Shown: positions 34,134-42,941 of the stretch, in pieces
How the letters are laid out: the number at the start of each line of letters is the position of its first letter
Numbering within the stretch: position 1 is the first letter of the stretch
Source: JANXQE01 sp035651635
GTDB lineage: Bacteria; Verrucomicrobiota; Verrucomicrobiia; Limisphaerales; UBA8199
Assembly: GCA_035651635.1 (NCBI GenBank)
Contig: DASRFK010000032.1
Coordinates: forward strand, 1-46,353
Reading direction: 5' to 3'
DNA length: 46,353 nucleotides
Translations under genes and position numbers: made by a program
The notes under the pieces: model-generated
Databases searched by the model: none
Seen by the model: only the letters and a program-made list of their open reading frames with translations
What the model was told of the DNA's origin: nothing

Positions 34134-35654
34134 TTATGGCAAAGCCTTTGGCGTCTTTACCGTGGTTCGCTCTTCCCAATCGCGCGAGCGTTTCAGTGCT
34201 TCCGCCCAACGTCGACGCCGGTGCGCCGCCTCGTCGCCGCTCTGTTGGGGCGTAAACGTGCGGTCAACCTGCCCGGCTCCTTTCAATTCGTCCCGGTTTT
34301 CCCAGTAACTGACCGCCAAACCGGCCAGGAACGCCGCGCCGAGTGCGGTGGTCTCAACCACCTTGGGCCGGACTACAGGCACGCCTAGCAGGTCGGCTTG
34401 GAACTGCATCAGCAGGTTGTTGGCCGAAGCACCTCCATCGACGCGCAATTCACTGAGCGTAATCTGCGAATCTTCTTTCATGACTTCGAGCACATCCGCC
34501 ACCTGAAAGGCAATGCCTTCCAATGCCGCGCGCGCGATATGTCCCCCCGTGGTCCCGCGGGTCAACCCGGTGATAGTGCCTCGCGCATATTGATCCCAAT
34601 GCGGCGCACCCAACCCGGCGAAAGCTGGGACCAGGTACACGCCGCCGCAATCCGGCACGCTGGCGGCCAGGGCTTCGATCTCCGACGACGACTTGATCAG
34701 GCCCAGCCCGTCGCGCAACCATTGGACCACCGCGCCCCCGATGAACACGCTGCCTTCGAGTGCAAATTCGGTCTGGCCCCGTGCTCGCCAGGCGACGGTG
34801 GTGAGCAGTTGATGACGCGACGGCGTCGCCACCGTGCCGATATTCATGAGCATGAAGCAGCCCGTGCCATAGGTGTTCTTGGCCATGCCTCTGCCAAAGC
34901 AACCTTGGCCAAAAAGGGCCGCCTGTTGGTCGCCGGCAATGCCCCCAAGCCGAATCGGTTTGTCGAACAGGTCTTCCGCGGTTTTGCCATAAACTTCGCT
35001 CGAAGACCGAATCTCCGGCAGGACCTGGCGCGGAATGCGCAAGGCCGTTAATAACTCGTCATCCCATGTGCCCGAATGAATGTTGAAGAGCATCGTCCGC
35101 GAAGCATTCGTGGCGTCGGTAATGTGCAGCGTGCCTCCGCTCAATTTCCACATCAGCCAGGAATCAATCGTCCCGAACGCCAACTCGCCGCGTTCGGCGC
35201 GTCCCCTCGCTCCGTCGACGTGATCCAACAGCCAGCGTAGTTTGCTGCCGGAAAAATAGGCATCGATTACCAAACCGGTTTTGCGCCGAATGATGTCGCT
35301 GTAACCAGCTTGTTTGAGCTCATCACAAAAACCGGCGGTCCGGCGATCCTGCCAGACAATGGCGTTATGGATGGGTGCGCCGGTCTTCTTATCCCAAACC
35401 ACCGTGGTTTCGCGTTGATTGGTAATTCCCAGCGCGGCGATGTCCACTGCTTTTAAACCGGCCTGCGCCAACACCGATCGCGCCACCTCGAGTTGGCTGG
35501 ACCAAATCTCCTCCGGATCGTGCTCAACCCAGCCTGCTTGAGGGAAGATCTGCTTAAATTCCTTTTGTGCGGTCGCGCGAGGCGTGCCTTTGTGATCAAA
35601 GACAATCGCGCGTGAACTCGTGGTTCCCTGGTCTAAAGCGAGGATGAAGGACAT
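34134..35654 (-). CDS. glpK: Glycerol kinase
   Basis: GlpK phosphorylates glycerol to glycerol-3-phosphate. The 506-residue FGGY kinase has the phosphate loop LALDQGTTSSRAIVFD at the N-terminus, the glycerol site NAIVWQDRRTA, and the second FGGY signature region with RVDGGASANNLLMQFQAD. Length is normal for the family. It is the first gene of the glpKDF operon, so the promoter should lie in 35655-35963. A TATACT string lies near 35679 on the sense strand, but no convincing -35 box is spaced to it. Confidence 0.97.
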   Translation of the reverse strand: MSFILALDQGTTSSRAIVFDHKGTPRATAQKEFKQIFPQAGWVEHDPEEIWSSQLEVARSVLAQAGLKAVDIAALGITNQRETTVVWDKKTGAPIHNAIVWQDRRTAGFCDELKQAGYSDIIRRKTGLVIDAYFSGSKLRWLLDHVDGARGRAERGELAFGTIDSWLMWKLSGGTLHITDATNASRTMLFNIHSGTWDDELLTALRIPRQVLPEIRSSSEVYGKTAEDLFDKPIRLGGIAGDQQAALFGQGCFGRGMAKNTYGTGCFMLMNIGTVATPSRHQLLTTVAWRARGQTEFALEGSVFIGGAVVQWLRDGLGLIKSSSEIEALAASVPDCGGVYLVPAFAGLGAPHWDQYARGTITGLTRGTTGGHIARAALEGIAFQVADVLEVMKEDSQITLSELRVDGGASANNLLMQFQADLLGVPVVRPKVVETTALGAAFLAGLAVSYWENRDELKGAGQVDRTFTPQQSGDEAAHRRRRWAEALKRSRDWEERTTVKTPKALP

Positions 35655-35963
35655 AAATTTAGATCCAAGCCGAAGTATAGCGAGTCAGGCACATTTAAAG
35701 GCGAACGCAGCCTAATCATGGGCCATTCTCGTGGATTCGGAGTCGACAATTCCCTCCCGGTTACAATTCGCTGCTCCGTTGCAGCCCGAAGGGTTGCTAG
35801 AAAATAGCCGGGGGTCGAGCGCAGGGACAGCCCCGGGAATAGGTTTTAACACGGCCTGCACCCTGAAAGGGTGCGAGAAATCCCTGAACTGGTGGCGACG
35901 GAGATTATGGCAACCCTTCAGGGTGCGGGATTTCAATGAACGGATCTTCGTAAACATGTCAGC
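35655..35963. other. Intergenic region with several short hairpins upstream of glpK
   Basis: These 309 bases hold no gene. They contain three related hairpins, GCAGCCC-GAA-GGGTTGC near 35776, GCACCCT-GAA-AGGGTGC near 35859 and CAACCCTTCAGGGTGCG near 35910, and a CCGGGGG/CCCCGGG pair near 35812-35838. These look like interspersed palindromic repeats. The glpK promoter must also lie here. Confidence 0.6.
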
Positions 35964-36770
35964 TTACCTTAACTGTTTGGCGAAAAACCTCAGCATGTCG
36001 GCCAGATGCGTTTCCCAATAGGACCAACTATGGCCACCGGGGAACTCCTCGTACACGTGCTCGATGCCAGCTTTATTGAGCTCCCGATGTAACTCGCGGT
36101 TGTGCTCGATTAACTGATCTTCCGTTCCGCAGTCAAACCGCAGCGGGGGCAATTTATCCCGATGACGCAACAAGGTTTCCAGCACTGACCGATCCTTCGC
36201 TGGGCAGTGGTACTGTTCCAAAGGTTCCTCTACGAACATCGTAAACTGGTCAAAATGTGTCATCGACGAGTGGCCTCCTGCGGCGTGAAATTTCTGCGGA
36301 TACTTTCCGGCCAATCGCAGCGCTCCAAACCCGCCCATACTCAGCCCATTGATGAACAGCGAAGACTTCTCACTCACAGCGGGAAGAGCTTCCCGCACTG
36401 CGGCAGGCACGTCGTTCACAATCCACCGTTCAAAATCCTGCTCGGTGTGTGGCAAATAACCTGAGCCATCGCCCCACAATCCATCGCTGGGCATGGCCAG
36501 AATCATCGGAGGAATGTCACCTGCCTCGATTAGTCCGGCCGCGGTACGATGCGCTCCACCCTTCAGGGTCCAGGCCCAATGACTCCCATACACACCGTGC
36601 AACAGGATTACGACTGGGACATCCTTGCTCGCCGCCGCCTGCCGTGGCACAAACAATGTCAGGTCGGCCCGTTGCCGCAAGGCCGGGCTCTTCACCGTTA
36701 CCCACCTCAAGCCTTCAGCTTCAAAGCGGGGATCAGAGACCTCGATCGTCCGAAATTGTGAATCGCTCAT
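35964..36770 (-). CDS. Alpha/beta-hydrolase esterase, FrmB/S-formylglutathione hydrolase-like
   Basis: The 268-residue esterase (Esterase D/putative esterase family) has an oxyanion segment ILLHGVYGSHWAWT, the nucleophile Ser144 in NGLSMGGFGA, a likely Asp in the DQLIEHNREL stretch and His in FPGGHSWSYW. It starts immediately after the stop of the alcohol dehydrogenase gene (no spacer), so the two are co-translated. The pairing recalls S-(hydroxymethyl)glutathione dehydrogenase plus S-formylglutathione hydrolase in formaldehyde oxidation. No signal peptide is visible, which fits a cytoplasmic role; carbohydrate-ester hydrolysis is the main alternative. Confidence 0.78.
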   Translation of the reverse strand: MSDSQFRTIEVSDPRFEAEGLRWVTVKSPALRQRADLTLFVPRQAAASKDVPVVILLHGVYGSHWAWTLKGGAHRTAAGLIEAGDIPPMILAMPSDGLWGDGSGYLPHTEQDFERWIVNDVPAAVREALPAVSEKSSLFINGLSMGGFGALRLAGKYPQKFHAAGGHSSMTHFDQFTMFVEEPLEQYHCPAKDRSVLETLLRHRDKLPPLRFDCGTEDQLIEHNRELHRELNKAGIEHVYEEFPGGHSWSYWETHLADMLRFFAKQLR

Positions 36771-37874
36771 CTAGTCGAAAACAATGACCCCTTTGGCGTT
36801 GCGGCCCGCCAGCATATCCTCGAGCGCGTTCGCCAACTCTTTAAGTCTGTAAGTGCGGGTCACCAACTCATCGAGCTTAAGCTCGCCTCGCTGGTAATGT
36901 TCAAAAATGCGTGAGAAATCGCGCCCCGGTGAACAGCCGCCGTACAACGGCGTGAGGTACGTTTTGTTCCACATGAACCAGGGCATCGGGACGGAAACAG
37001 CCTCGTTAATGCCGCTCACCTGCAAAGCCATGCCGCCATTTCGTATCAACCGCAACGGAGCGAACGCCAGAGCGGGTACGGAAGTCGCCTCAAAGGCATA
37101 ATCGGCCCCGCGCCCGCCCGTAAGCTGCCTCACGCTTTGCGCCATCCGTTCAAACTCACGATCGTCGGGATCCGCCAGCAATGTCTGTGTGGCTCCGAAC
37201 TTACGCGCGGTCTCGAGGCTGCCGGCGCGAAGGTCGATTGCAATGATGGACTCAGCGCAGCGGAGCCGCGCGCCTTGAATCACGTTCAATCCCACTCCGC
37301 CGCAGCCAAGCACCGCCACCGAACTGCCCGCGGTCACTTGGGCGACGTTGACCGCGGACCCGAAGCCGGTCATCACGCCACAACCCACAATGCAGGCCGA
37401 GGTGAAGGGAACATCCTTGGGCAGCTTCGTTACCGCCGCGGCCCGCACCAGCGCCAGCGAAGAGAGCGTGCCTAAATTGAATGAGCGGTCGACCGGTTTG
37501 CCCTTTAGAGTAGTGCCTTCAGGATGTGCGTGACCCTTCGAGCGTTCCATCACATAAGCGGGCTTGCTCTCCTCGCATAATACTTCGTTGCCATTGCGGC
37601 ATTGATAGCATTTGCCACACGGCACAGCCCAGTTCAGGACGACGGCATCACCTGTCTGAACATGCCGCACGAGCGGGCCTACCGACCGCACCACCCCAGC
37701 GCCTTCATGGCCCATCACCAACGGGCGCTTCCAGTTTAATGAAGCGTAATCGGTGTGACAAATCCCGGCAGCTTTGATCTCAACCAACACTTCGTCGCCG
37801 ATCGCTTCCGTTACCTCGATCGATTCAAGCGCAAAATGTCCCTTGCCATCCGCGATGGCTGCCTGGGCTTGCAT
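36771..37874 (-). CDS. Zinc-dependent alcohol dehydrogenase, class III-like
   Basis: The 367-residue medium-chain dehydrogenase has catalytic zinc ligands Cys39 (GICHTD), His56 (GHEGAG) and Cys165 (IVGCGVMTG), a full set of structural zinc cysteines (Cys86, 89, 92 and 100 in CGKCYQCRNGNEVLC) and the NAD site VLGCGGVGLNVIQGA. The insertion before the catalytic Cys and the CGVMTGFGSAVN stretch are like class III (formaldehyde) dehydrogenases. Preference for NAD is suggested by Asp at the end of the second strand (IIAIDL). It is cotranscribed with the esterase. Confidence 0.88.
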   Translation of the reverse strand: MQAQAAIADGKGHFALESIEVTEAIGDEVLVEIKAAGICHTDYASLNWKRPLVMGHEGAGVVRSVGPLVRHVQTGDAVVLNWAVPCGKCYQCRNGNEVLCEESKPAYVMERSKGHAHPEGTTLKGKPVDRSFNLGTLSSLALVRAAAVTKLPKDVPFTSACIVGCGVMTGFGSAVNVAQVTAGSSVAVLGCGGVGLNVIQGARLRCAESIIAIDLRAGSLETARKFGATQTLLADPDDREFERMAQSVRQLTGGRGADYAFEATSVPALAFAPLRLIRNGGMALQVSGINEAVSVPMPWFMWNKTYLTPLYGGCSPGRDFSRIFEHYQRGELKLDELVTRTYRLKELANALEDMLAGRNAKGVIVFD

Positions 37875-37922
37875 GAGTCACACTCTAATCGCCCGCCCCA
37901 CTTGTCACAACGCCCGAATTCA

Positions 37923-38031
37923 GGTTCGAAGTCCCGCCTTCACCCGGCGTGACGGACGAATCGGGTCAGCGCGAGATTTGACGCGAAGCTGCATTCCGGA
38001 TCGCTCCGCCTGAAGGCGGGAGTCCGAACCC
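37923..38031. repeat. Palindromic interspersed element (GTTCGAAGTCCCGCC / GGCGGGAGTCCGAAC)
   Basis: The ends of this roughly 110-bp segment are near-perfect inverted repeats of 15 bases with two differences. The core resembles the CCGCCTTTAGGCGG palindromes of the elements at 43272, 43901 and 45904. It fills most of the 183-bp spacer between the alcohol dehydrogenase and the dehydratase gene. Confidence 0.65.
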
Positions 38032-38057
38032 AGGGTACGAGGTCCATACCGCAGCGT

Positions 38058-39266
38058 TCAGACACGCCTCTTTTCGGTTTTCCCGCCAAAGGCTCCAATC
38101 GTTCCACCCCGAAAAACTGTTCGCTCGGCGACTTTGATTTCAACCGGCACGCAATATTCTCTCAAGGCCTCAATATCCGGCTCGATCCCAAGCCCAATCC
38201 CTTCGGGAATTCGGACCAGTCCGTCCACGTCTGGCATGATTCCGGTCTTGGTAAAACTGCGCGCCAACGCCGATGGCTGCGTCGGATATTCGCACAGTGA
38301 ATGTTCTTCCAGACCGGCGTAGGGCTGGAGGGAGGCGCTGAGAGCGAGGGGTGTGGTGAAGGTATGGTTAACGTATTGTGTTTTGGAGAGGGCGGCGTAG
38401 TCGGCGACGGCTTTGGCGGTGGTGATGCCGCCGACGCGGCCGGCGTCGATTTGGATATATCCGAGGCCGGCGAAATCGATCATGTTTTTGGCTTGGAGGA
38501 AGTTATGGCAACCTTCACCACCGGCTAGTTTGAGGGAAGACCTTGAGGCCAACGATTTATAGGCGCTGAGGGCGCCGCAGACGAAGGGTTCTTCGAGCCA
38601 GGCGGCGTTGCAGGCCTGGAGAGCGGGTAACCGTTTTTCGGCCTCCGAAACGTCATCGCCCCAGACCGTGCCGGCATCGACAAGCAGCATCCGGTCATTA
38701 CCAAGGCCCTCGCGCGCGGCCTGTACCTGGTCGGCGTCCTGGGCGACGGTGCCGCGGCCGTACGGTCCCCAACCGAATTTTGCGGCGCGGAAACCGGCGC
38801 GAGCAACTTGCTGGGCTTTGAGGAGGATGGAGTGGGGGTCATCGCCGAAGAGTTGAGAGGCGTAAGCGGTTTTCGGATAGGCGCCTTCGTAACCCAGGAG
38901 ACGATAGACGGGTTCGTTCAGCTTGCGTCCGAGCAAGTCCCACAGGGCCACGTCAATGCCGGACAACGTGTGATCGGTTTGCAAGAGGTCGAAGCTGTTG
39001 GCACGCACCAGCGCGTTAATGCGCCGGATGTCTTCCGGTTCGTCGAGGCATTGGCCCAGCACTGAGGCGCTTAGGGGTTTGCAGGCGCTGTGGGACATTG
39101 GGCTGTTCCAACTGGCCATCGAGACCAACGGCGAAGCCTCGCATTCGCCCCACCCACAGAAGCCGCCGCCTTCGACGCGGACCAATAAGGCATCCTGGCT
39201 GCCATCGCCGATGTCGCGGACGATCGGCATGGAAAGATAGAAGAAATCGACGGCTTCGATCTTCAT
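38058..39266 (-). CDS. Enolase-superfamily (mandelate racemase/muconate lactonizing-like) sugar-acid dehydratase
   Basis: The 402-residue protein has the N-terminal capping domain and a TIM barrel with metal ligands Asp197 (LLVDAGTVWG), Glu225 or 226 (WLEEPF) and Glu251 (AGGEGC). A general-base pair is likely from Asp274 (IQIDAGRVGG) and His301 (VNHTF). On the second strand Lys163 (AAKFGWG) is present, but the second residue of the usual KxK/KxH pair is Gly, which is unlike mandelate racemase. An acid-sugar dehydratase such as rhamnonate- or fuconate-type is likely; the exact substrate is not readable. It lies 12 bp after the SDR gene. Confidence 0.82.
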   Translation of the reverse strand: MKIEAVDFFYLSMPIVRDIGDGSQDALLVRVEGGGFCGWGECEASPLVSMASWNSPMSHSACKPLSASVLGQCLDEPEDIRRINALVRANSFDLLQTDHTLSGIDVALWDLLGRKLNEPVYRLLGYEGAYPKTAYASQLFGDDPHSILLKAQQVARAGFRAAKFGWGPYGRGTVAQDADQVQAAREGLGNDRMLLVDAGTVWGDDVSEAEKRLPALQACNAAWLEEPFVCGALSAYKSLASRSSLKLAGGEGCHNFLQAKNMIDFAGLGYIQIDAGRVGGITTAKAVADYAALSKTQYVNHTFTTPLALSASLQPYAGLEEHSLCEYPTQPSALARSFTKTGIMPDVDGLVRIPEGIGLGIEPDIEALREYCVPVEIKVAERTVFRGGTIGAFGGKTEKRRV

Positions 39267-39278
39267 TGAGGCTTGAAT

Positions 39279-40037
39279 TCAGAAGGTGATGGTTAGACCA
39301 CCATCGACGATGATGACCTGGCCGGTGAGATAGGTGGCATCCGGCCCAGCGAGGAAAGCGGCCACACCGGCGATTTCCTCGGGGCGGCCCGCGCGGCGCA
39401 AAGGGAGATGATGGCCTTCGACGTAATTGCTGCGGAACCAGTCGGTTTCCAACTCGCTGATGCCATCGGGCCCGATGCTCATTTCCGTATCGATGAAGCC
39501 TGGGGCGATAGCATTGACCAGGATGTTTCGGGGCGCCAACTCGACGGCCAGTCCGCGGCAAAACTGGTTCAAGGCCGCCTTGGCCATGGCGTAGGCGCTC
39601 GATCCGGGCTCGGCTCGGCCGCCGTGAATCGAGGTGACGTGAATGATGCGCCCGCCGTTGGGCATCAGGGGAACACAGGCGCGCGTCACGCCCACGCCGC
39701 CTTCGAACATGGTGTCGAACGGTTTGCGCCACTGCTCGATGGGCGAGTCCGTCACGTGCGCGGATTGGGCCATCCCAGCACAGTTGACCAGCACGTCCAC
39801 GCGGCCCCATTTTTCTTTGAGCTGTCGCTCGAGCAGTGCGAGCACGGCTGGATCGCTGTAATCCCCCGGGCACAGGAGGTGGCCGCCAGGCGGGAATTTT
39901 TTCACCAGTTCCTCCAACCGCTCCGTTCGGCGAGCGTTGAGACAAACGTCATAGCCATCGGCGGCGAAGCGCAGGGCGGTGGCGCGGCCGATGCCGGAGG
40001 AGGCGCCCGTGATGACGGCTTTGCGGTGAGGATTCAT
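39279..40037 (-). CDS. Short-chain dehydrogenase/reductase (SDR)
   Basis: The 252-residue classical SDR has the cofactor motif TGASSGIG (10-17), NCAG (85-88), the catalytic Ser136, Tyr149 and Lys153 (SSAYAMAK), and the C-terminal LTGQVIIVDGG. Next to a mutarotase-like gene and an acid-sugar dehydratase it is a good candidate for a sugar dehydrogenase or a keto-deoxy-acid dehydrogenase. Arg36/Arg37 after the second strand hint at NADP, but this is weak. Its start codon lies 4 bases from a REPIN-like element and no ribosome binding site is visible. Confidence 0.88.
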   Translation of the reverse strand: MNPHRKAVITGASSGIGRATALRFAADGYDVCLNARRTERLEELVKKFPPGGHLLCPGDYSDPAVLALLERQLKEKWGRVDVLVNCAGMAQSAHVTDSPIEQWRKPFDTMFEGGVGVTRACVPLMPNGGRIIHVTSIHGGRAEPGSSAYAMAKAALNQFCRGLAVELAPRNILVNAIAPGFIDTEMSIGPDGISELETDWFRSNYVEGHHLPLRRAGRPEEIAGVAAFLAGPDATYLTGQVIIVDGGLTITF

Positions 40038-40040
40038 AGA

Positions 40041-40183
40041 GGTAGGGACATCGCGCTGCGATGTCCCCGGCTGAAGGCCGGAATGAACGTGGATGCGGGT
40101 GCGTCGCTCGAACCGCGTTGGATCGAGGACCGATGGTTGCGAAGCGGAAGGGGGCCCGGACGGCGCAGCGCGCCGTCCCTACC
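40041..40183. repeat. REPIN-like element: two inverted GTAG-headed hairpins
   Basis: The 143-bp segment begins GGTAGGGAC and ends GTCCCTACC. The left hairpin is GGGACATCGC-gct-GCGATGTCCC (40045-40067). The right one on the plus strand is GGACGGCGC-agc-GCGCCGTCC (40158-40178). Read inward, both ends are GGTAGGGACnnCGCGCTGCG, and the two variable stem pairs differ by full compensation (AT/AT against GG/CC). It lies between the mutarotase-like and SDR genes, and its left end is 4 bases upstream of the SDR start codon. Confidence 0.85.
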
Positions 40184-40210
40184 TGGCTGGGTAATGCGGA
40201 TTTCCATAGG

Positions 40211-41122
40211 CTAGGCCGGTCCGGCATAAAGGCTGACGATCGTGTCCAGCACCTGGCCGGGCTCGAGGCGCGAACATTGGGCTTTGGCGGCGGCATCTTT
40301 GACGGACATCGGCATGGCGGTGCAGGGTTCAAGGATGATGGTGTAGTGATCCAGAAAGCCTCCGTACGAGGCGAACAGCCAGGCAAAAGGAAATATTTTG
40401 GTATCAAACTGATAACCGAACTTGAGTCCGGTCTTTGGGCGGCACCAGAACATCTCGCCTTTGGCCAAGTCGAACAGGTAGAAAAAATCCATCGTGCCGT
40501 CTTTCGCAGGGATAATATTTGCCCCGCGGCCTTCGATTTCAGGCCATTTGAAAGGTTCTCTGGTTTTGAAGCGGGACCAGGCTGGATCCACGATTTGCGC
40601 GCGACGCGCCGGGCATTCAATGACATCGCCTTCCTGCACTGCGACTGCGGCGTGCAATTTCCAGAGAAAATCGCGCGACTGTTGCGTCGTGTTGGCAATG
40701 CGATATTTGAAATCAATCCACGGCTCACCGGCACGGAGGTGCATTTCCCGATGATACTCCAACCCGAACCGAGCCAGACGGCCGTGCAAAATAAGGTGAT
40801 CGCCGGCGACTTTGGCCTGGAGCGGCGTGGTCCAGAGCTCGCCGTGATCCGGACAGTCAATTCCGATGATCGGTTCGGCGAGGTCATTGGGTAGCAATTC
40901 ATCAATGCCGCCGTAAAAATTCGGATCGTACTCGGTGCCGCTCGGCTTTAGCTCAAGGCGCAAAGCCTGGTTGCGCCACAGGAACTCATGCCCGGTGCGC
41001 TTATCAATGATGCTGACAATCCGCCCACCGACACTGGGCACCACGCCGACCTGGAGGTGCGCCGATTCCATTCGGACGATGGGCACGCCATCAAGCTCGA
41101 GATTCTGTTGAATGGCCGGCAC
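40211..41122 (-). CDS. Galactose-mutarotase-fold protein (aldose 1-epimerase-like)
   Basis: The 303-residue protein has the beta-sandwich pattern of the aldose epimerase superfamily: VGVVPSVGGRIVSIIDKRTGHEFLW at the N-terminus, a conserved GGIDELLPND in the position of the ligand loop, DHGELW with a possible catalytic His, and a final HYTIILEPC strand. It likely equilibrates or binds a sugar taken up by the SSS symporter encoded 9 bp upstream. A DUF4380/DUF5107-type relative without epimerase activity is the alternative. No signal peptide is seen. Confidence 0.75.
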   Translation of the reverse strand: MPAIQQNLELDGVPIVRMESAHLQVGVVPSVGGRIVSIIDKRTGHEFLWRNQALRLELKPSGTEYDPNFYGGIDELLPNDLAEPIIGIDCPDHGELWTTPLQAKVAGDHLILHGRLARFGLEYHREMHLRAGEPWIDFKYRIANTTQQSRDFLWKLHAAVAVQEGDVIECPARRAQIVDPAWSRFKTREPFKWPEIEGRGANIIPAKDGTMDFFYLFDLAKGEMFWCRPKTGLKFGYQFDTKIFPFAWLFASYGGFLDHYTIILEPCTAMPMSVKDAAAKAQCSRLEPGQVLDTIVSLYAGPA

Positions 41123-41131
41123 GCGGGTTGG

Positions 41132-42829
41132 CTACCAAAACTTCCAATAAATTCCAATCAGGATCATTCCCAGCAACGCCCACCAGAGCCACAGATTGGA
41201 ATACCAGCCGGCGGGCTGGCCCGTATACAGCATCGAACGATCCCAGAGATTGTTCGCGGGTTGCTTGCGCTTGATTAGCAAAGGAACCAGGAACGCCACC
41301 GCACTCACCAATAGGATTAAGGCCATGGCGGAGGGATTCACGGCGGAAATCCACACGACCAGACCCGCGGCAACAGCGGCCAGAGGCAAGGCCAATCGCG
41401 GGCGTTCGCTGCTCAAGGCGTACATCAGCACCAGGGAAATCAGGCCGTACGCGCCCGCAAATACCATCGGGTTTTCGAGATTGGGCGGCAGGAAATGAAG
41501 ATCGTGATCGGCCAGGATGGCTTTGATGAGGATGAAAGGCGCCGACAGGAGCGATAACCACAGACAAACCAGCGCACCCCGTTCGCTGGCTCGTTTCCAC
41601 AGCGCGCCGGCGAGAAAGACGACTACGACCGGAGAAGCCATGGGCGCGAGGATATCCTGGGCGTACCTGAAAATGTTTTCCCAGCGCATCACAATCGGCG
41701 CGAGCAAGGCCCCGACCAGCAGCGCGATGGCGCCGGACCAGCGCCCGACGCTGACCAGGCGCGCTTCCGACCAGTTACGACCGCCGGATTGTTGTACCAG
41801 GTCCAGCGTGACCATGGTGGACGTGGAATTTACCAGGCCGGAGACGGTGGACATGATCCCGCTGATGATCGCGGCCACAACGAGTCCACGCCAGCCTTGC
41901 GGTACCACGCTGGCCACGACCGCCGGATAGGCCACGTCGGGGTTGTCGAGGTGCGGATTAATCACTCGATAAATCATGCCCGGGAAGCAGGTGGCCAGCG
42001 GGACGAGCAGCTGCAGCACGGCTGAAAAGAGGACACCCATCTTGGCGTGCCACTCGTTTCGAGCTGCCAGGCAGCGTTGGTTGATATGCTGGTTATTTGT
42101 GTAGTACCAAACATTGGTTGAGAGCATGAGAACCACTAGGGCCGTCCAGGGCACTTCGTGGCTGGCAGGAGTAAACAGGTGTGCCCGCTGGCCGGTGCCC
42201 AAAACCGCGGGGAAATCCCAATGAATTTTTGCCAAGCCGGCAAAGAACACGTAGATGCCCCCGCCCAGCAAGAGGATGCACTGCAGGGTGCTGGTCCAGG
42301 CTACCGCGGTAAGTCCGCCGTAGACCGTGTAAGCGCCGGTAATTAAAGCCAGCAGCCATACCGCCAGCAATCGGTTGATGTGCCACATCTTTTCCAATGC
42401 AAAGCCGCCCGTGTAAAACACCAGCGCGAAGTTTACCAGGACGTAGCTGCCGATGTTTAGGCAGGCATACAGCTTGCGTGACCGTGGCCCGAACCGGCGT
42501 TCGAGGTACTCGGGCATGGTCGCGATGTTATTGCGGACGTAGAGCGGAACAAAAACCCAGAGCAGCAGCGAGAGGCCGGGCCAGACAAGCCATTCCCAAT
42601 TGGCGACGGGCATTCCCAATTTATAGGCGTAACCGATCTCGCCGACGAATTGCTCGGAACTGACGCCGGCGGCGACGATCGAAAAACCAATCACGTACCA
42701 GGGCAGCCGATTATCGGCGCGGAAGTAGCCCTGGACCGAAGTGCGTTCTTTGCGCGAGGAAAGAAACCCGATCAGCACCACGAGGACGAAATATCCAACG
42801 CAGATGGCGAGATCGAGGGTGGTATACAT
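41132..42829 (-). CDS. Sodium:solute symporter (SSS family)
   Basis: The 565-residue membrane protein has about 13-14 helices, starting with LDLAICVGYFVLVVLIGFLSS. Family marks are RLPWYVIGFSIVAAGVSSEQFVGE after helix 1, the GGLTAVAWTSTLQ segment and the sodium-site helix GIMSTVSGLVNSTSTMVTLDLV. Members with this spacing commonly carry sugars, for example SGLT-like carriers. The open frame extends upstream to 43252, but that part is built from repeats and has no homology-like composition, so ATG 42829 is the start. It heads the mutarotase-SDR-dehydratase group and probably imports its substrate. Confidence 0.92.
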   Translation of the reverse strand: MYTTLDLAICVGYFVLVVLIGFLSSRKERTSVQGYFRADNRLPWYVIGFSIVAAGVSSEQFVGEIGYAYKLGMPVANWEWLVWPGLSLLLWVFVPLYVRNNIATMPEYLERRFGPRSRKLYACLNIGSYVLVNFALVFYTGGFALEKMWHINRLLAVWLLALITGAYTVYGGLTAVAWTSTLQCILLLGGGIYVFFAGLAKIHWDFPAVLGTGQRAHLFTPASHEVPWTALVVLMLSTNVWYYTNNQHINQRCLAARNEWHAKMGVLFSAVLQLLVPLATCFPGMIYRVINPHLDNPDVAYPAVVASVVPQGWRGLVVAAIISGIMSTVSGLVNSTSTMVTLDLVQQSGGRNWSEARLVSVGRWSGAIALLVGALLAPIVMRWENIFRYAQDILAPMASPVVVVFLAGALWKRASERGALVCLWLSLLSAPFILIKAILADHDLHFLPPNLENPMVFAGAYGLISLVLMYALSSERPRLALPLAAVAAGLVVWISAVNPSAMALILLVSAVAFLVPLLIKRKQPANNLWDRSMLYTGQPAGWYSNLWLWWALLGMILIGIYWKFW

Positions 42830-42941
42830 GGGCTGGCGCCATGTTGGGGGAAAAGCGGAAAGCGGAAAGCGAAAAGCGAATGCAGGTGGGAAGGAGAGAG
42901 AGTATTGCAGAGTCAACGCGGGCTTCGGCGGATCCGCTGGT

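Noticed and set aside
40061..40894. A 277-codon plus-strand frame opposite the mutarotase-like gene
   Set aside because: It crosses the REPIN-like element and has no recognisable domain, while the minus-strand frame has a coherent fold pattern.
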